A stretch of 38,733 nucleotides of DNA from the NCBI RefSeq assembly GCF_000388115.1, contig NZ_AQGQ01000018.1:1-38733 (forward strand). Direction: 5' to 3'. Below are positions 15,884 through 25,292 of the stretch, piece by piece. Positions within the stretch are counted from its first letter, which is position 1, and every line of letters starts with the position of its first letter. The notes below the pieces were generated by a model. It was given only the letters and a program-made list of their open reading frames with translations. It had not been told where the DNA came from and did not search any database. Both the position numbers and the translations under genes were made by a program. This stretch comes from Aeromonas molluscorum 848. Lineage in GTDB: Bacteria; Pseudomonadota; Gammaproteobacteria; Enterobacterales; Aeromonadaceae.

Positions 15884-17363
15884 CCTCTACGCCGCCGTCG
15901 ATCTTGGCTCCAACAGCTTTCATATGGTCATCGCCCGTCTCACCGACGGGCGCATGCAGATCATCGACCGGCTCAAGGAGCGGGTTCGACTGGCGGAAGG
16001 GATGGATGAACAGCGCAACATGTCGGCCGAGGCCATGGCCCGTGGCCTCGACTGCCTGGCGCTGTTTGCCGAACGGCTCAGCAATATACGCCCGGATCAG
16101 ATCCGCATCGCCGGCACCTATACCCTGCGCCGGGCCAGCAATGCCCGCGAGTTCGTCGCCAAGGCCGCCAGCCTGCTTCGCCATCCCGTCGAGGTGATCA
16201 GCGGCCAGGAGGAGGCGCGGCTCATCTATCAGGGGGTCGCCCATACCCAGCATCTGGAGGGGCAGGTGCTGGTGGTCGACATCGGGGGCGGCAGCACCGA
16301 GATCATCATCGGCGAGGGCTTCACTCCCCTGGCCCTCACCAGCCGCAAGATGGGCTGTGTCAGCTTTACCCAGCTGTTCTTTCCGGGAGGAAAAATAGGG
16401 AAGACCCAGCTCGACACCGCCATCCTGGCGGCTCATCACCAGCTCGATCCTGTGCTGGCGCAGTACAAGCATCTCGGCTGGCAGAGCTGCCTTGGCAGCT
16501 CTGGCTCCATTCGTACCGTGCATGATGTGCTGGTGCAGGAGGAGCTGACCGAGGGAGGCATCACCCGTGAGGCGCTGGCCCGTCTGGCAGAACTTATCCT
16601 CAGTCACAAGAAAGTGTCCGCCCTCAAGTTCAACGGTCTGCCAGCCGAACGTCAGGAGGTGTTCGTCGCCGCCGTCGCCATCCTGATTGCCCTGTTCGAG
16701 GCGCTGCCCATCGAGCGGATGGACTACTCGGATGGCGCCCTGCGCGAGGGACTGCTCTACGAATTCGAAGAGCGGTTGCAGCATCACGACATTCGCGAGC
16801 GGACCGCCCTGGCGCTGGCCAGCCACTATCGCATCGATGGCCGCCAGTCGACCCGGGTCGAAGAGAGCGCCCTCGCCCTGTTCGACCTGCTGGCCGATGA
16901 GTGGCAGCTCGAAGCCGAGCCTTATCGCGCCATCTTGCGCTGGGCCGCCCAATTGCACGAAATTGGGCTCGCCATCAACTATGGTGGTATTCATCGCCAC
17001 TCGGCCTACATATTGGCCAATACCGACCTGCCCGGCTTCAATCAGGACGATCAGACCCTGCTGGCCACCCTGGCCCGCTTCCACCGCAAGGCCCTCAAAC
17101 TCGCCGAGCTACCCGCCCTGCCCAATCATGACGAGCAGACGGTACTGCGCTGCATCCGCATCCTGCGACTGGCGGTTGCCGCCAATCACAGGCGGATAGA
17201 TGGTCTCCTGCCCCCCTGGCAGGTGGCGGTCAAGGACGACGGTCTCACCCTGGCGTTGCCCGCCGCCTGGTGCGATGCGAACCACTTGCTGATGCAGAAC
17301 CTGGAAAAAGAGCAGACATACTGCGCAGAGCAAGGCTGGCAGCTCGACTTTCAGCTCACCTGA
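15873..17363 (+). CDS. ppx: Exopolyphosphatase (Ppx/GppA family)
   Basis: Exopolyphosphatase of 496 residues with the sugar-kinase-fold signatures [16 protein letters not shown] at the N terminus, [13 protein letters not shown], and the phosphate loop [11 protein letters not shown], followed by a C-terminal HD-like helical domain. It hydrolyses terminal phosphate from polyphosphate and pairs with ppk in one operon. I start at the ATG of MDTSLYAAV (15873), inside the last codons of ppk; a longer frame from 15831 has no support. GppA activity on pppGpp cannot be excluded, but coupling to ppk argues for Ppx. Confidence 0.93.
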   Translation: MDTSLYAAVDLGSNSFHMVIARLTDGRMQIIDRLKERVRLAEGMDEQRNMSAEAMARGLDCLALFAERLSNIRPDQIRIAGTYTLRRASNAREFVAKAASLLRHPVEVISGQEEARLIYQGVAHTQHLEGQVLVVDIGGGSTEIIIGEGFTPLALTSRKMGCVSFTQLFFPGGKIGKTQLDTAILAAHHQLDPVLAQYKHLGWQSCLGSSGSIRTVHDVLVQEELTEGGITREALARLAELILSHKKVSALKFNGLPAERQEVFVAAVAILIALFEALPIERMDYSDGALREGLLYEFEERLQHHDIRERTALALASHYRIDGRQSTRVEESALALFDLLADEWQLEAEPYRAILRWAAQLHEIGLAINYGGIHRHSAYILANTDLPGFNQDDQTLLATLARFHRKALKLAELPALPNHDEQTVLRCIRILRLAVAANHRRIDGLLPPWQVAVKDDGLTLALPAAWCDANHLLMQNLEKEQTYCAEQGWQLDFQLT

Positions 17364-17378
17364 TCCGATCCCGGCATG

Positions 17379-17408
17379 AAAAAAGGCAGCCCCTGGGCTG
17401 CCTTTTTT
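17379..17408. terminator. Bidirectional terminator between ppx and mgtE
   Basis: Stem GGCAGCC/GGCTGCC flanked by six A on the left and six T on the right, between two convergent genes, so it serves both. Confidence 0.9.
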
Positions 17409-17424
17409 CGTTTCATCGCGCCCG

Positions 17425-18765
17425 TCAGTTGAGGTCGGGCAGAATTAGCTTGGCTATCTCGAAATAGATGATGAGACCTGTGCCATCGACCAGGGTCGAG
17501 ATGAAGGGGGCTGATGCCACGGCCGGATCCAGCCGCAAGCGGCGCAGCAACAGCGGAATGATGGAGGCGACAACGGCGCTCCACAGCACGATGGCGATGA
17601 TAGTCAAAGTCACCACCACGCCCACTTCCACCCCAACCCCGAGACTCCAGGCCCGCACCCAGGCGGCCAGGGCCATGGCCACCGAGACCAGCATGGCGGT
17701 CGTGATCTCCTTGCGTAGCACTGTCCCCAGATTGCGAAGACTCACCTCCCCCACCGCCATGGCGCGCACCAGGGTGGTGGTGATCTGGGTGCCGCTGTTG
17801 CCCCCGGAGCCAATGAGCAGCGGGATGAAGAATGCCAGTGAGATGGCCGCCTCCAGCTGCTCTTCAAAGGCGCGCAGCACAGTGCCGGTATAGGCTTCGG
17901 CCACGAACAGAATGAGCAACCAGGCGATGCGTTTACGCCACAACTGCCAAGGGGTGGCATGCAGGTAGGGCACCTCAAGGGGAGATGAGCCCCCCTGCAG
18001 TTCGGCATCCTCGGTGGATTCGAGCTCGAGTATGTCGGCCGCATCATCCAGGTGGAAGATACCAAGCAGGCGACCATCGGACTCGACCGGCAGGGAGAGC
18101 AGATCCCGCTCCACCACCATCCGCGCCGCCAGCTCCTGATCCATGCGGGCATCAAGACGGATAAGATCTTTATCCATCAGCTCGCATACCGCACGCTCTG
18201 GCTCGGCCACCAGCAGTGTCTTGAGGGAGAGATAGCCGAGCAGCTGACCTCTCTCATCCACCACATAGATATCCTGGAACACCTCGGCGTTGTCCCAGGC
18301 ATCGTGGATCCGCTGCCGGGCGCTGGCAATGGACTCCTCCCCTTTCAGGGTGAAGAAGTCGTGGCGCATGTGCGCCCCCACCGACTCGCTCGGCCAGCTG
18401 AGCAACCCCTCGAGTTGGACACTCGCCGCCGATGGCAGATTCGCCAGCAAGGTGGCGCGATCCCGCTTGCCCAGGCTGCGCAACATGGCAAGCAGCTCCC
18501 GGCGCGGGATCTTGTCCTGCACCAGCGTCAGCACACTCGGGTGCAGGCGCAGCAAGAGCCGGGCACCGCTGGTGCGGGCTAGCATGCCAAGCAGGCGGGC
18601 CCCGTCAGGCCCCAGGGTGTCAAACAGACAGTTGAGCTCTTCCTGGCGCAGGGCGAACAGTTGGGCGGCCCGCGCATCCGGGGCCAGCTCGTTGTCGAGC
18701 CAGGCTTGCAGAGTGGGCAGGTCAAGCAGTTGATGACGGTTCAGTAACAGATGTGTTTTCTTCAT
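17425..18765 (-). CDS. mgtE: Magnesium transporter MgtE
   Basis: A 446-residue MgtE channel/transporter. The order is the MgtE N domain (about 20-120, helical), a pair of CBS domains (about 125-245; VVDERGQLLGYLSL, LPVESDGRLLGIFHLDDA), a linker, and a C-terminal membrane domain with five helices, including the conserved PLLIGSGGNSGTQ motif of the pore. Cytosolic Mg2+ binding at the N and CBS domains gates the channel in characterised members. The start MKKTHLLLN (18765) fits the domain; a GTG six bases further upstream is possible. Transcription is leftward with an M-box riboswitch in the leader, so expression should fall when Mg2+ is high. Confidence 0.93.
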   Translation of the reverse strand: MKKTHLLLNRHQLLDLPTLQAWLDNELAPDARAAQLFALRQEELNCLFDTLGPDGARLLGMLARTSGARLLLRLHPSVLTLVQDKIPRRELLAMLRSLGKRDRATLLANLPSAASVQLEGLLSWPSESVGAHMRHDFFTLKGEESIASARQRIHDAWDNAEVFQDIYVVDERGQLLGYLSLKTLLVAEPERAVCELMDKDLIRLDARMDQELAARMVVERDLLSLPVESDGRLLGIFHLDDAADILELESTEDAELQGGSSPLEVPYLHATPWQLWRKRIAWLLILFVAEAYTGTVLRAFEEQLEAAISLAFFIPLLIGSGGNSGTQITTTLVRAMAVGEVSLRNLGTVLRKEITTAMLVSVAMALAAWVRAWSLGVGVEVGVVVTLTIIAIVLWSAVVASIIPLLLRRLRLDPAVASAPFISTLVDGTGLIIYFEIAKLILPDLN

Positions 18766-18879
18766 CACATATGAGCCTTTGTGATCCCGGCAGGGATGGG
18801 CTGATAAGAAAACAGCAATTGATGGACGAGAAAATAGGCAGGAAATGACGCCGTTCGGCGTGTCACCATCCCCACGTAC
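18766..18879 (-). other. Expression platform of the mgtE leader
   Basis: Between the aptamer and mgtE lie a GC-rich hairpin (18847-18864, ACGCC/GGCGT core) followed by only a weak T tract, and a second small hairpin (ATCCC/GGGAT, 18784-18797) 19 bases before the start codon. The first could be a regulated terminator, the second could affect ribosome access; I cannot tell which applies. Confidence 0.45.
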
Positions 18880-19031
18880 CAGCTTTAGCACTGCATAACG
18901 TATCCGGCGAGCCGGAAGCCACTTGGGTTAACACCTTAATCCGATGATAACTGTCCTGAGCTTGGGCGTCTCTCGACGTCGTGAGATCAGTGGCCTGTGT
19001 TTATGCAGGAGCCTCGCCTAACGAGATGCTG
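18880..19031 (-). ncRNA. M-box (ykoK) magnesium riboswitch aptamer
   Basis: The leftward strand carries the conserved M-box blocks in order: GTTAGGCGAGGCTCCTG, then ACGTCGAGAGACGCC, ATCATCGGATTAAGGTG, and GCAGTGCTAAAGCTG, matching the ykoK/mgtE leader RNA (Rfam YkoK family) as remembered from Bacillus subtilis. CTGCATAA and TTATGCAG pair around the core, and CAGC (19028-19031) can pair with GCTG (18880-18883) to close P1. Its position before mgtE fits: this RNA binds Mg2+ and switches off Mg transporters when Mg2+ is sufficient. Confidence 0.9.
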
Positions 19032-19033
19032 CG

Positions 19034-19068
19034 AAAAAAAGCAGGCAGATGCCACGCACCTTGCCTGC
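19034..19068 (-). terminator. Terminator of the flgK-flgL end of the flagellar operon
   Basis: Leftward: stem GCAGGCA/TGCCTGC (19062-19068 with 19041-19047) followed by seven T (19034-19040), 82 bases after the flgL stop. It ends only three bases before the M-box, leaving little room for a separate mgtE promoter. Confidence 0.85.
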
Positions 19069-19149
19069 CCTGTCATGGTCGGTCAGACCCGCGATGGAGT
19101 CAAACGATATGAGTCTTTATTAACAATCCCTTACAACTCTCAGTTCCCG

Positions 19150-20354
19150 TTAGCGAATATAGTCGAACAGGGTCAGCTTGCTGATGTTGCTAAAGGCTTG
19201 CTGCGAGGCACTCATGGCCGCGTTCTCCTTGGAGAGGGTCGAGATCACCTCGTAGAGATCTATCTCGGACACCTTGGCCCTGGCCTGCTGATTGAGGGTA
19301 TCGAGCCCGGTGTTGGAACTCATGACCTGTTCCAGGCTGTTCATCCGCCCTCCCAGGGCGCCGAGCCCGCTATCCATGCGCTGACGTGCATTGCTGAGGT
19401 GGGCCTGGGCATCTTGCGCGCTCAACTGGAAGTCGCCATTGGTGATATTGGGATCACGCAGGGCGCCGATAAAATCGGAAATGCCATTGAGAATATTGTC
19501 GTTCTTCGGCTGATCCAGAGAGAACTCCTGCACTGTACCCGCCCCCTGGTCCAGATTGAGGGTGAGGCCGTTGAAATTGATATCCTCCCCTGCCACATAG
19601 TCGCCATTTTGCAGCACATTGCCGCCCACGTCCGTGATCTGGTAGCTATCCGGCACCCCCGCCACTGTGGTGACTGTGTATTTGTTGCTGGCCAGGGCAC
19701 TGTCGTAGTTGGTGCGATAGAAATTGTCGAACTGTCCCTGGGCTCCCACCTTGACCTGGATATTGCCGGTATCGGCACTGGCAGTGCGCCGGGTCGGCAC
19801 CGTCTCGAACAGATCCAGACCCGAATCATTGGCGGGGATGCGCACCGTGGAGGAGACCTGGATCTCCCGCTGACCGGTATCGCCCTGGAATACATAGTTG
19901 CCGCCGGGATCTTTCACAAAGGGCTGAGTCTTGCTCTGGTTGCCGCCGAAGATGTACTCCCCTTGTGAGTTCTTGCTGTTCATCAGGTCGAACATCTGCT
20001 GCTGCAGCCCTTCCAGCTCCTTGGCCACGGACTCGCGATCCGCCTGGCCCAGGGCCGAGTCGTTCGATTTTTGCATCAGGGTCTGGGCACTGAGCATGGC
20101 ATCGTTGAGGGAGCTGAGTATGGTCTCCTCATGACCCAGGCTGTTCTCCAGCAGGCTGCCGTTGACGCCATACTGCTGGAACAGGTCTATCTCCTTGGTG
20201 AGCGCCATCTTCTGGCTCATGCCGGAGGGACTCCTCCCCGCGTCTTGAACTTGTCACCGGAGTAGAGCTGTTCATAGGCCGTATTCTGCCGCTCGGCCGC
20301 CGCACTCAGGGAGGAGAGGCCGCGGTTGTACATCATGTTGGTGGTGATGCGCAT
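19150..20354 (-). pseudogene. flgL: Hook-filament junction protein FlgL (HAP3), frameshifted
   Basis: Second hook-filament junction protein, joining hook to filament. The expected N terminus (MRITTNMMYNRGLSSLS at 20354, four bases after the flgK stop) stays open for only 45 codons. The rest (MSQKMALTKEIDLFQQYG from 20220, to the C-terminal NISKLTLFDYIR) is in another frame for 356 codons. One base restored near 20229-20244, where the gene strand reads ACGCGGGGAGG, joins both parts into a normal protein of about 400 residues. Without it the D0 helix needed for assembly is lost; internal starting at 20220 would make an N-terminally truncated product. Either a sequence error or an inactivating mutation giving poor filament attachment. 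Confidence 0.85.
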
Positions 20355-20357
20355 GAC

Positions 20358-22358
20358 TTACCTCACTGAGGACAACAGGGTGTCGAAGATGGTTTTGGCG
20401 GTGCTGACCACCTGGGCCGAGGCGGCATAGGCCTGCTGGAAACGAATGAGATTGCCCGCCTCCTCATCCAGGCTGACCCCGGAGACGCTCTCGAATATTT
20501 CGTTGCTCTGCTCCAGCTTGCCCTTGTTGGCCAACATTTCGGTATTGGCCTGACTGGTCTTGTTGCCCACCCCGACCACCAGCCCGGTATAGGCCTCGTT
20601 AAAGGTCATCTTGTCATTGCCACTGGTTGAGCTGCTGCTTTTGCGGACCAGATCCTTGTTCTGCAACTCGGCCAGGGCCAGGCCGTTGGCGTTGTCGGAG
20701 AAGCCGTTCTTGTTGTAGCTCAGGGTGAAGCTGTCATTGGCCTGAACCTGGCCCGTGATGCTGAATTCATAGCCAGGGCTCTGACCCGGATCGGCATACA
20801 CCTTGGGGCCACCCAGGGGACTCTCGAGGGCGGCCATCAGGTTCTGGCCCTTGCTGCTGGCAGGGGCCACACCGATGAGGGTGGTGCCATCGGCACCATA
20901 CACTTCGTAGTTACCACTGTCGTCAACCTTGACCACTTGCGGCGCATTCGGGTCCAAGTTGTTGTTGGCAAAACCGGAGCCTGCCCCCGTGTTGCCTATG
21001 GTGCCGAGAGAGATGATGCCCGAGCCCAGATTCTGGCTGTTTTTATCGGCCTTGAGGGGAGAAGCCAGCGCCAGATCCTCGGCGCGGTTGATCAGCTTCT
21101 CAATCCCGGCTGCCGCCTGCTTGGTCGGTTGCAGCAATATCTTGTCCCCTGCCGCTGGCGTGCCGGACAAGTCGATGGAGATGCCATGACCCGGCACCTC
21201 GAAACTCGCGGGCGGCGTGCTGCCGGTGGCAATGGAGGAACGCTTGCCATCACTGCCGATGGAGAAGACCTCAAAGCCAGTGGCACTGCTGAAACTCACC
21301 TCATAATCGAGGGCCGTCACCTCGCTCCCCTTGCCGGGCACAAAGTTGACCATAGCCTCCCCCGAACCTGTGTTCTTGGCAAAGGGCAGACCTTCGCTGC
21401 TGGGCAAGGAGAAGAGGTCGCCACCGAGTTCGTTGTCGAGATCCATGCCCAAGCGATTCTGCTGATTCATGGCATCGGACAAGGAGATGGCGAGCTGACC
21501 CAGTTCACGCTTGGTCGGTTCGAGATCGCGACGGGCAGAGAAGAGGCCGCCAAGGCCGCCCCCCAGTACCTTGTTGTCTATCTTGGCCTGATTCTTACCG
21601 AGATTGAGCTGCAGCTCCTTGTCCCTGGAGTCGGGATCCCCGGGGATGACACTGAACTGGGCCACGGAGCCATCAAGCACCAGCGAGTGGCCCGAACTCA
21701 TGTTGACCAGCACGCTGCCATTTGGCTGAGTGACGGTGCGGATATCCATCTTCTGTGACAGCTGGGCAATGGCATTATCGCGCTGATCGTAGAGCATCAG
21801 GTTCTCTTCCCCTGTGCCCTGGGTGCGCACTATTGCCTTGTTGATCTCGTTGATGTTGCTCAGCAGGCTGTTGACCTGCAGGGTCTCGTCATCGATGCGG
21901 TCGTTGATGACATCGCTCTGCTTGTCGAACTGGGACGAGAGCGTATGGAAGCGGTTTACCATGCTGCCAAGCCCGGTGAGGGTGGTATTGCGCGAGCCCA
22001 GATCCGCCGGCGACTCGTTGGCAGTATGAAACCCCTTGAAGTAGGCGGTGATGGCCGTGCCGACGCTATTGCTGGTATCCCCCAGCAGGCTGTCCACAGT
22101 AGAGAGCTGTTCGAAACGCATGGAGGAAGCGCTGAAGGCGGAGGTATCCCGGCGCAGTTCGCCTTGGGCATACTGGTTGATCACCCGCTCGCTCATGCTC
22201 TCACCCGTGCCAAAGCCGATGGCATTGGTGTAGATCAGGGTGCGTTCACGGGTATAGCCCTGGCTATTGACGTTGACGATGTTGTTACTGGTGGTTTGCA
22301 GCAGTTTCTGATGCGCCAGTACCCCAGATGTTCCTATCCCAAGCAGATCGCTTGCCAT
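20358..22358 (-). CDS. flgK: Hook-filament junction protein FlgK (HAP1)
   Basis: A 666-residue HAP1 that links the hook to FlgL and the filament. The N terminus SDLLGIGTSGVLAHQKLL with NNIVNVNSQGYTRE is the conserved D0 helix of axial proteins, and the C terminus (EEAGNLIRFQQAYAASAQVV, then TIFDTLL) is its partner. It is longer than E. coli FlgK because of an expanded central region, as in Vibrio and Aeromonas. It begins three bases after the flgJ stop, so it belongs to the flgF-L unit. Probably exported by the flagellar type III system, assisted by FlgN. Confidence 0.95.
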   Translation of the reverse strand: MASDLLGIGTSGVLAHQKLLQTTSNNIVNVNSQGYTRERTLIYTNAIGFGTGESMSERVINQYAQGELRRDTSAFSASSMRFEQLSTVDSLLGDTSNSVGTAITAYFKGFHTANESPADLGSRNTTLTGLGSMVNRFHTLSSQFDKQSDVINDRIDDETLQVNSLLSNINEINKAIVRTQGTGEENLMLYDQRDNAIAQLSQKMDIRTVTQPNGSVLVNMSSGHSLVLDGSVAQFSVIPGDPDSRDKELQLNLGKNQAKIDNKVLGGGLGGLFSARRDLEPTKRELGQLAISLSDAMNQQNRLGMDLDNELGGDLFSLPSSEGLPFAKNTGSGEAMVNFVPGKGSEVTALDYEVSFSSATGFEVFSIGSDGKRSSIATGSTPPASFEVPGHGISIDLSGTPAAGDKILLQPTKQAAAGIEKLINRAEDLALASPLKADKNSQNLGSGIISLGTIGNTGAGSGFANNNLDPNAPQVVKVDDSGNYEVYGADGTTLIGVAPASSKGQNLMAALESPLGGPKVYADPGQSPGYEFSITGQVQANDSFTLSYNKNGFSDNANGLALAELQNKDLVRKSSSSTSGNDKMTFNEAYTGLVVGVGNKTSQANTEMLANKGKLEQSNEIFESVSGVSLDEEAGNLIRFQQAYAASAQVVSTAKTIFDTLLSSVR

Positions 22359-22361
22359 GCT

Positions 22362-23423
22362 TTACAGCTCCGTGTCTGTGTATTGGGCAATGGGTCCACT
22401 GCGCAATACCTGTTTCAATTTATTGGCATACTGGGGGTCGGTGGCATATCCGGCCTGCTGCAGCGCCTCAAAATAGCGATCCGGGCTGTCAGCCTTGGCC
22501 AAGGCGCCCTTGTAACGGCTCCCGGATGTCAGGAAGTCAACATAGTCATTGAAGCTCTCTTCGAACGAGTCGTAGGAGCGAAACGCCGCCTTCTGGCGAG
22601 AGGCGACTCCCTGCTCATACTCCAGCGTGCTGACCACGGCCTTGTCCCCTTGCCAGCGCTGATCAGCCTTGATGCCAAACAGGTTATGGCTCATCTGACC
22701 GTCTCCATCCTTGATGACCCGTTTACCCCAACCGCTCTCGAGGGCAGCCTGGGCAACCAGTACAGCCGGATTCAATCCCAGCTTGTCGGCGGCCTTCTTG
22801 GCCAGGGGCATCAATTTGCTGACAAAGTCGCTTGGCGAGTCAAAACCGGTGCTCGTCGAGGCATCGCGCAGTCCCTGGGGGGCCTGCTGCCCCATGGCGG
22901 GTATGCTGCGATGGCGCTTGCCAACCGTGGTACTGCCGGCCAGCTCTCCCGACTCCATGGTCTTTTCAGCAAAATCCTTGCCAACTTTAGAGGCTTCGAT
23001 CAGACCATGCTCGCTGCCGGTCGGTGCCACATAGGGTTTGTGCGCCCGTTCGGTGCGCTGGGGCAACTTGAGCACACGGCCATCTTCGTGTTTGAAGCTG
23101 TCAGGGGAGAACTGCTTGACCACCATGTCGGCCAGCCCCAGTCCCCCTTTCCCTGACATGTCGGAGACCCGTTGCTGGTCGAGCATGCCTTCGTAGAACT
23201 GGGTGTAGCTGCTGCTAAAGGGGTTGTCCGCGGTCAATGCCTGGCTCGCCTCGCGCATACCCTTGAACAACATCTGGCTGAAGATGGATTCGAACTGGCG
23301 GGCTGCCGACTGGAGTGCCTGCTGCTTACCCTCTTTGGTCAGGCTCATTTGACGCAATTTATCCAGGTTCTGGATATCCTGCACCATGCCCAAATCCACG
23401 CCTTTATTGTCGATATTCGCCAT
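22362..23423 (-). CDS. flgJ: FlgJ: rod-capping protein and peptidoglycan hydrolase
   Basis: A two-domain protein of 353 residues. The N-terminal part (about 1-105; ARQFESIFSQMLFKGMREA) is the rod cap; the C-terminal part (about 190-345) is a glucosaminidase/muramidase of the GH73 type with the catalytic glutamate in AQAALESGWGK and the motif HNLFGIKAD. It opens the cell wall for the rod. The start MANIDNKGV (23423) is preceded by AGAAGG. It is dual-domain as in beta- and gammaproteobacteria. The gene sits between flgI and flgK with short gaps. Confidence 0.94.
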   Translation of the reverse strand: MANIDNKGVDLGMVQDIQNLDKLRQMSLTKEGKQQALQSAARQFESIFSQMLFKGMREASQALTADNPFSSSYTQFYEGMLDQQRVSDMSGKGGLGLADMVVKQFSPDSFKHEDGRVLKLPQRTERAHKPYVAPTGSEHGLIEASKVGKDFAEKTMESGELAGSTTVGKRHRSIPAMGQQAPQGLRDASTSTGFDSPSDFVSKLMPLAKKAADKLGLNPAVLVAQAALESGWGKRVIKDGDGQMSHNLFGIKADQRWQGDKAVVSTLEYEQGVASRQKAAFRSYDSFEESFNDYVDFLTSGSRYKGALAKADSPDRYFEALQQAGYATDPQYANKLKQVLRSGPIAQYTDTEL

Positions 23424-23498
23424 CTTGCTTACCTTCTTTGCCGCCTGTGGCAAGCCCTTGCCGGTTGGCTGCCACGGGGCAGCCAAGGTTGGAGACTG

Positions 23499-24593
23499 TT
23501 ACAAAATAACCAGCTGGCCTTCGATGGCACCCGCCTGCTGCAGGGCTTCGAGGATGGCCATGAGATCGCCCGGGGCTATCCCGACCTGATTCACCGCCCG
23601 GACCAGATCATCAAGGGTGGCGCCGGTATCGAGCTTGAACATACGCCCCGGCTCTTGCTGCACATTGATGGTGGAGTTGTTGGTGACCGCTGTCTGCCCG
23701 CCCGCCAGGGGATTGGGCTGGGAGACTTGTTGGTTCTCGGCAATGGTCACCGTCAAACCGCCATGGCTGATGGCCGCAGGCTTGAGCCTGACCTGGCTGC
23801 CAATGACAATGGTGCCAGTGCGCGAGTTGACGATGATCTTGGCCGCCTCGGCACCCGGATCCACTTCCAGGTTCTCTATGGTGGCGAGATAGGAGACTCG
23901 CTGACCCGGATCCCGGGGGGCAAACACCTTGACCGAGGTGGCATCCAGGGCCTGAGCGGTATTAGGCCCCACCAGATTATTGATGGATTCTGCCAGGCGA
24001 CGCGCCGTGGTGAAGTCGGAGCGATTGAGGTTGAACGTAATGGTATCGCCCTGACTGAAGGAGTTGGGCACCTCACGCTCGACGGTGGCGCCATTGGCGA
24101 TGCGACCCACGGTCGGGGTATTGACCACCACCTTGGAGCCATCGGCCCCCTCGGCGCCGAGACCACCGACCACCAGACTGCCCTGGGCCACCGCATAGAC
24201 ACGGCCATCGAGCCCCTTGAGGAAAGTCTGAAGCAAGGTACCGCCCCGCAGGCTCTTGGCCTCACCGATGGCGGAGACGGTCACGTCTATGGTCTGACCC
24301 GGCTTGGAGAAGGGGGGCAGATCGGCGTGAATGGCGACCGGCGCCACGTCTTTTATCTTCGGCTTGATGTTGTCGGGCACCTTGATGCCGAAGTTGTTGA
24401 GCATGGTACGAAATGTCTGCTCGGTGAAGGCGTTGTTCTTCTCGCCGGTGCCGGGCAGACCCACCACCAGGCCATAGCCCAGCAGCTGGTTGTTACGTAC
24501 CCCTTCGACTGAGCTGATGTCCTTGATACGGGCGGCATTGGCCACCAGGGGTAACAGACAGCAGCACAGACAGAGTGGACGGAGTCGTTTCAT
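23499..24593 (-). CDS. flgI: Flagellar P-ring protein FlgI
   Basis: A 364-residue periplasmic P-ring subunit. It has a Sec signal peptide ([20 protein letters not shown]) ending at an Ala-X-Ala type site, followed by the family opening [20 protein letters not shown] and [10 protein letters not shown]. The C terminus ends in [20 protein letters not shown], typical of FlgI. The start is set by GAGGAGAAC before ATG at 24593. It assembles around the rod with help from FlgA, encoded at 31974. It starts 15 bases after the flgH stop. Confidence 0.95.
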   Translation of the reverse strand: MKRLRPLCLCCCLLPLVANAARIKDISSVEGVRNNQLLGYGLVVGLPGTGEKNNAFTEQTFRTMLNNFGIKVPDNIKPKIKDVAPVAIHADLPPFSKPGQTIDVTVSAIGEAKSLRGGTLLQTFLKGLDGRVYAVAQGSLVVGGLGAEGADGSKVVVNTPTVGRIANGATVEREVPNSFSQGDTITFNLNRSDFTTARRLAESINNLVGPNTAQALDATSVKVFAPRDPGQRVSYLATIENLEVDPGAEAAKIIVNSRTGTIVIGSQVRLKPAAISHGGLTVTIAENQQVSQPNPLAGGQTAVTNNSTINVQQEPGRMFKLDTGATLDDLVRAVNQVGIAPGDLMAILEALQQAGAIEGQLVIL

Positions 24594-24607
24594 GGGTTCT
24601 CCTCGCA

Positions 24608-25282
24608 CTAGAGCGGCCACCAGGGACCATTGAAGAAGCTGGTCAGCCAGCCTTGTTCCTGGGTATTGGCCAGGTCACCGGTGCCACCGTAGTGGATGCG
24701 GGCATTGGCCACCTTCTGGGAGGAGACGCTGTTGTCCGAGGTGACATCTTCGGGGCGGATGAGGCCTGTGATGCGAATGTATTCGTTGCCGTTGTTGAGC
24801 ATGATCCACTTCTCGCCACGCACCACCAGATTGCCGTTACTGAGTACCTTGGCCACGCTGACCGAGATGCTGCCCTGCAAGCTGTTGCTCTGATCCGCCT
24901 TGGCTTGTCCCTTGAATGCGGCATTCTGGCCGATGGAGGCGGACAAGTCATAGGCACCGGCCGTGATAGGCACGCCCCCCAGGCTGACCGGATCCAGGTT
25001 GAACTTGTTGTCCTTGCCGGTCTGGGTATTGGCCTTCTTGGAGGCTGAGGTCGACTCGGACAGTTCTATGGTGATGATGTCACCGACCTTGTGCGCCTTG
25101 ATGTCCGAGTAGATGCCATTGACCTGATCGGGCTGAAAGATGGCGCCGGTCGGACGCACGGAAACCGGCTCCGAGTCGCCATAGACGGGGGCGAATTCGG
25201 GGTCGTCCGGCTTGGCGGTATTGAGGGTGCTGGTGCAGCCCCCCAGCGCCAGCAGGCTCAGCATCCAGATGGTTTTCATCAT
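24608..25282 (-). CDS. flgH: Flagellar L-ring lipoprotein FlgH
   Basis: A 224-residue outer-membrane L-ring lipoprotein. The lipobox LGGC places the lipidated cysteine at residue 16, after the short hydrophobic [12 protein letters not shown]. Family landmarks are [28 protein letters not shown], and [10 protein letters not shown] near the C terminus. Starts are two ATGs in a row, with GGGAGCC upstream. It sits between flgG and flgI in the rod/ring block. Confidence 0.95.
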   Translation of the reverse strand: MMKTIWMLSLLALGGCTSTLNTAKPDDPEFAPVYGDSEPVSVRPTGAIFQPDQVNGIYSDIKAHKVGDIITIELSESTSASKKANTQTGKDNKFNLDPVSLGGVPITAGAYDLSASIGQNAAFKGQAKADQSNSLQGSISVSVAKVLSNGNLVVRGEKWIMLNNGNEYIRITGLIRPEDVTSDNSVSSQKVANARIHYGGTGDLANTQEQGWLTSFFNGPWWPL

Positions 25283-25292
25283 GAGGCTCCCA

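Noticed and set aside
15849-17084. A 411-codon open frame antisense to ppx
   Set aside because: Shadow of ppx; no ribosome-binding site and no recognisable motif.
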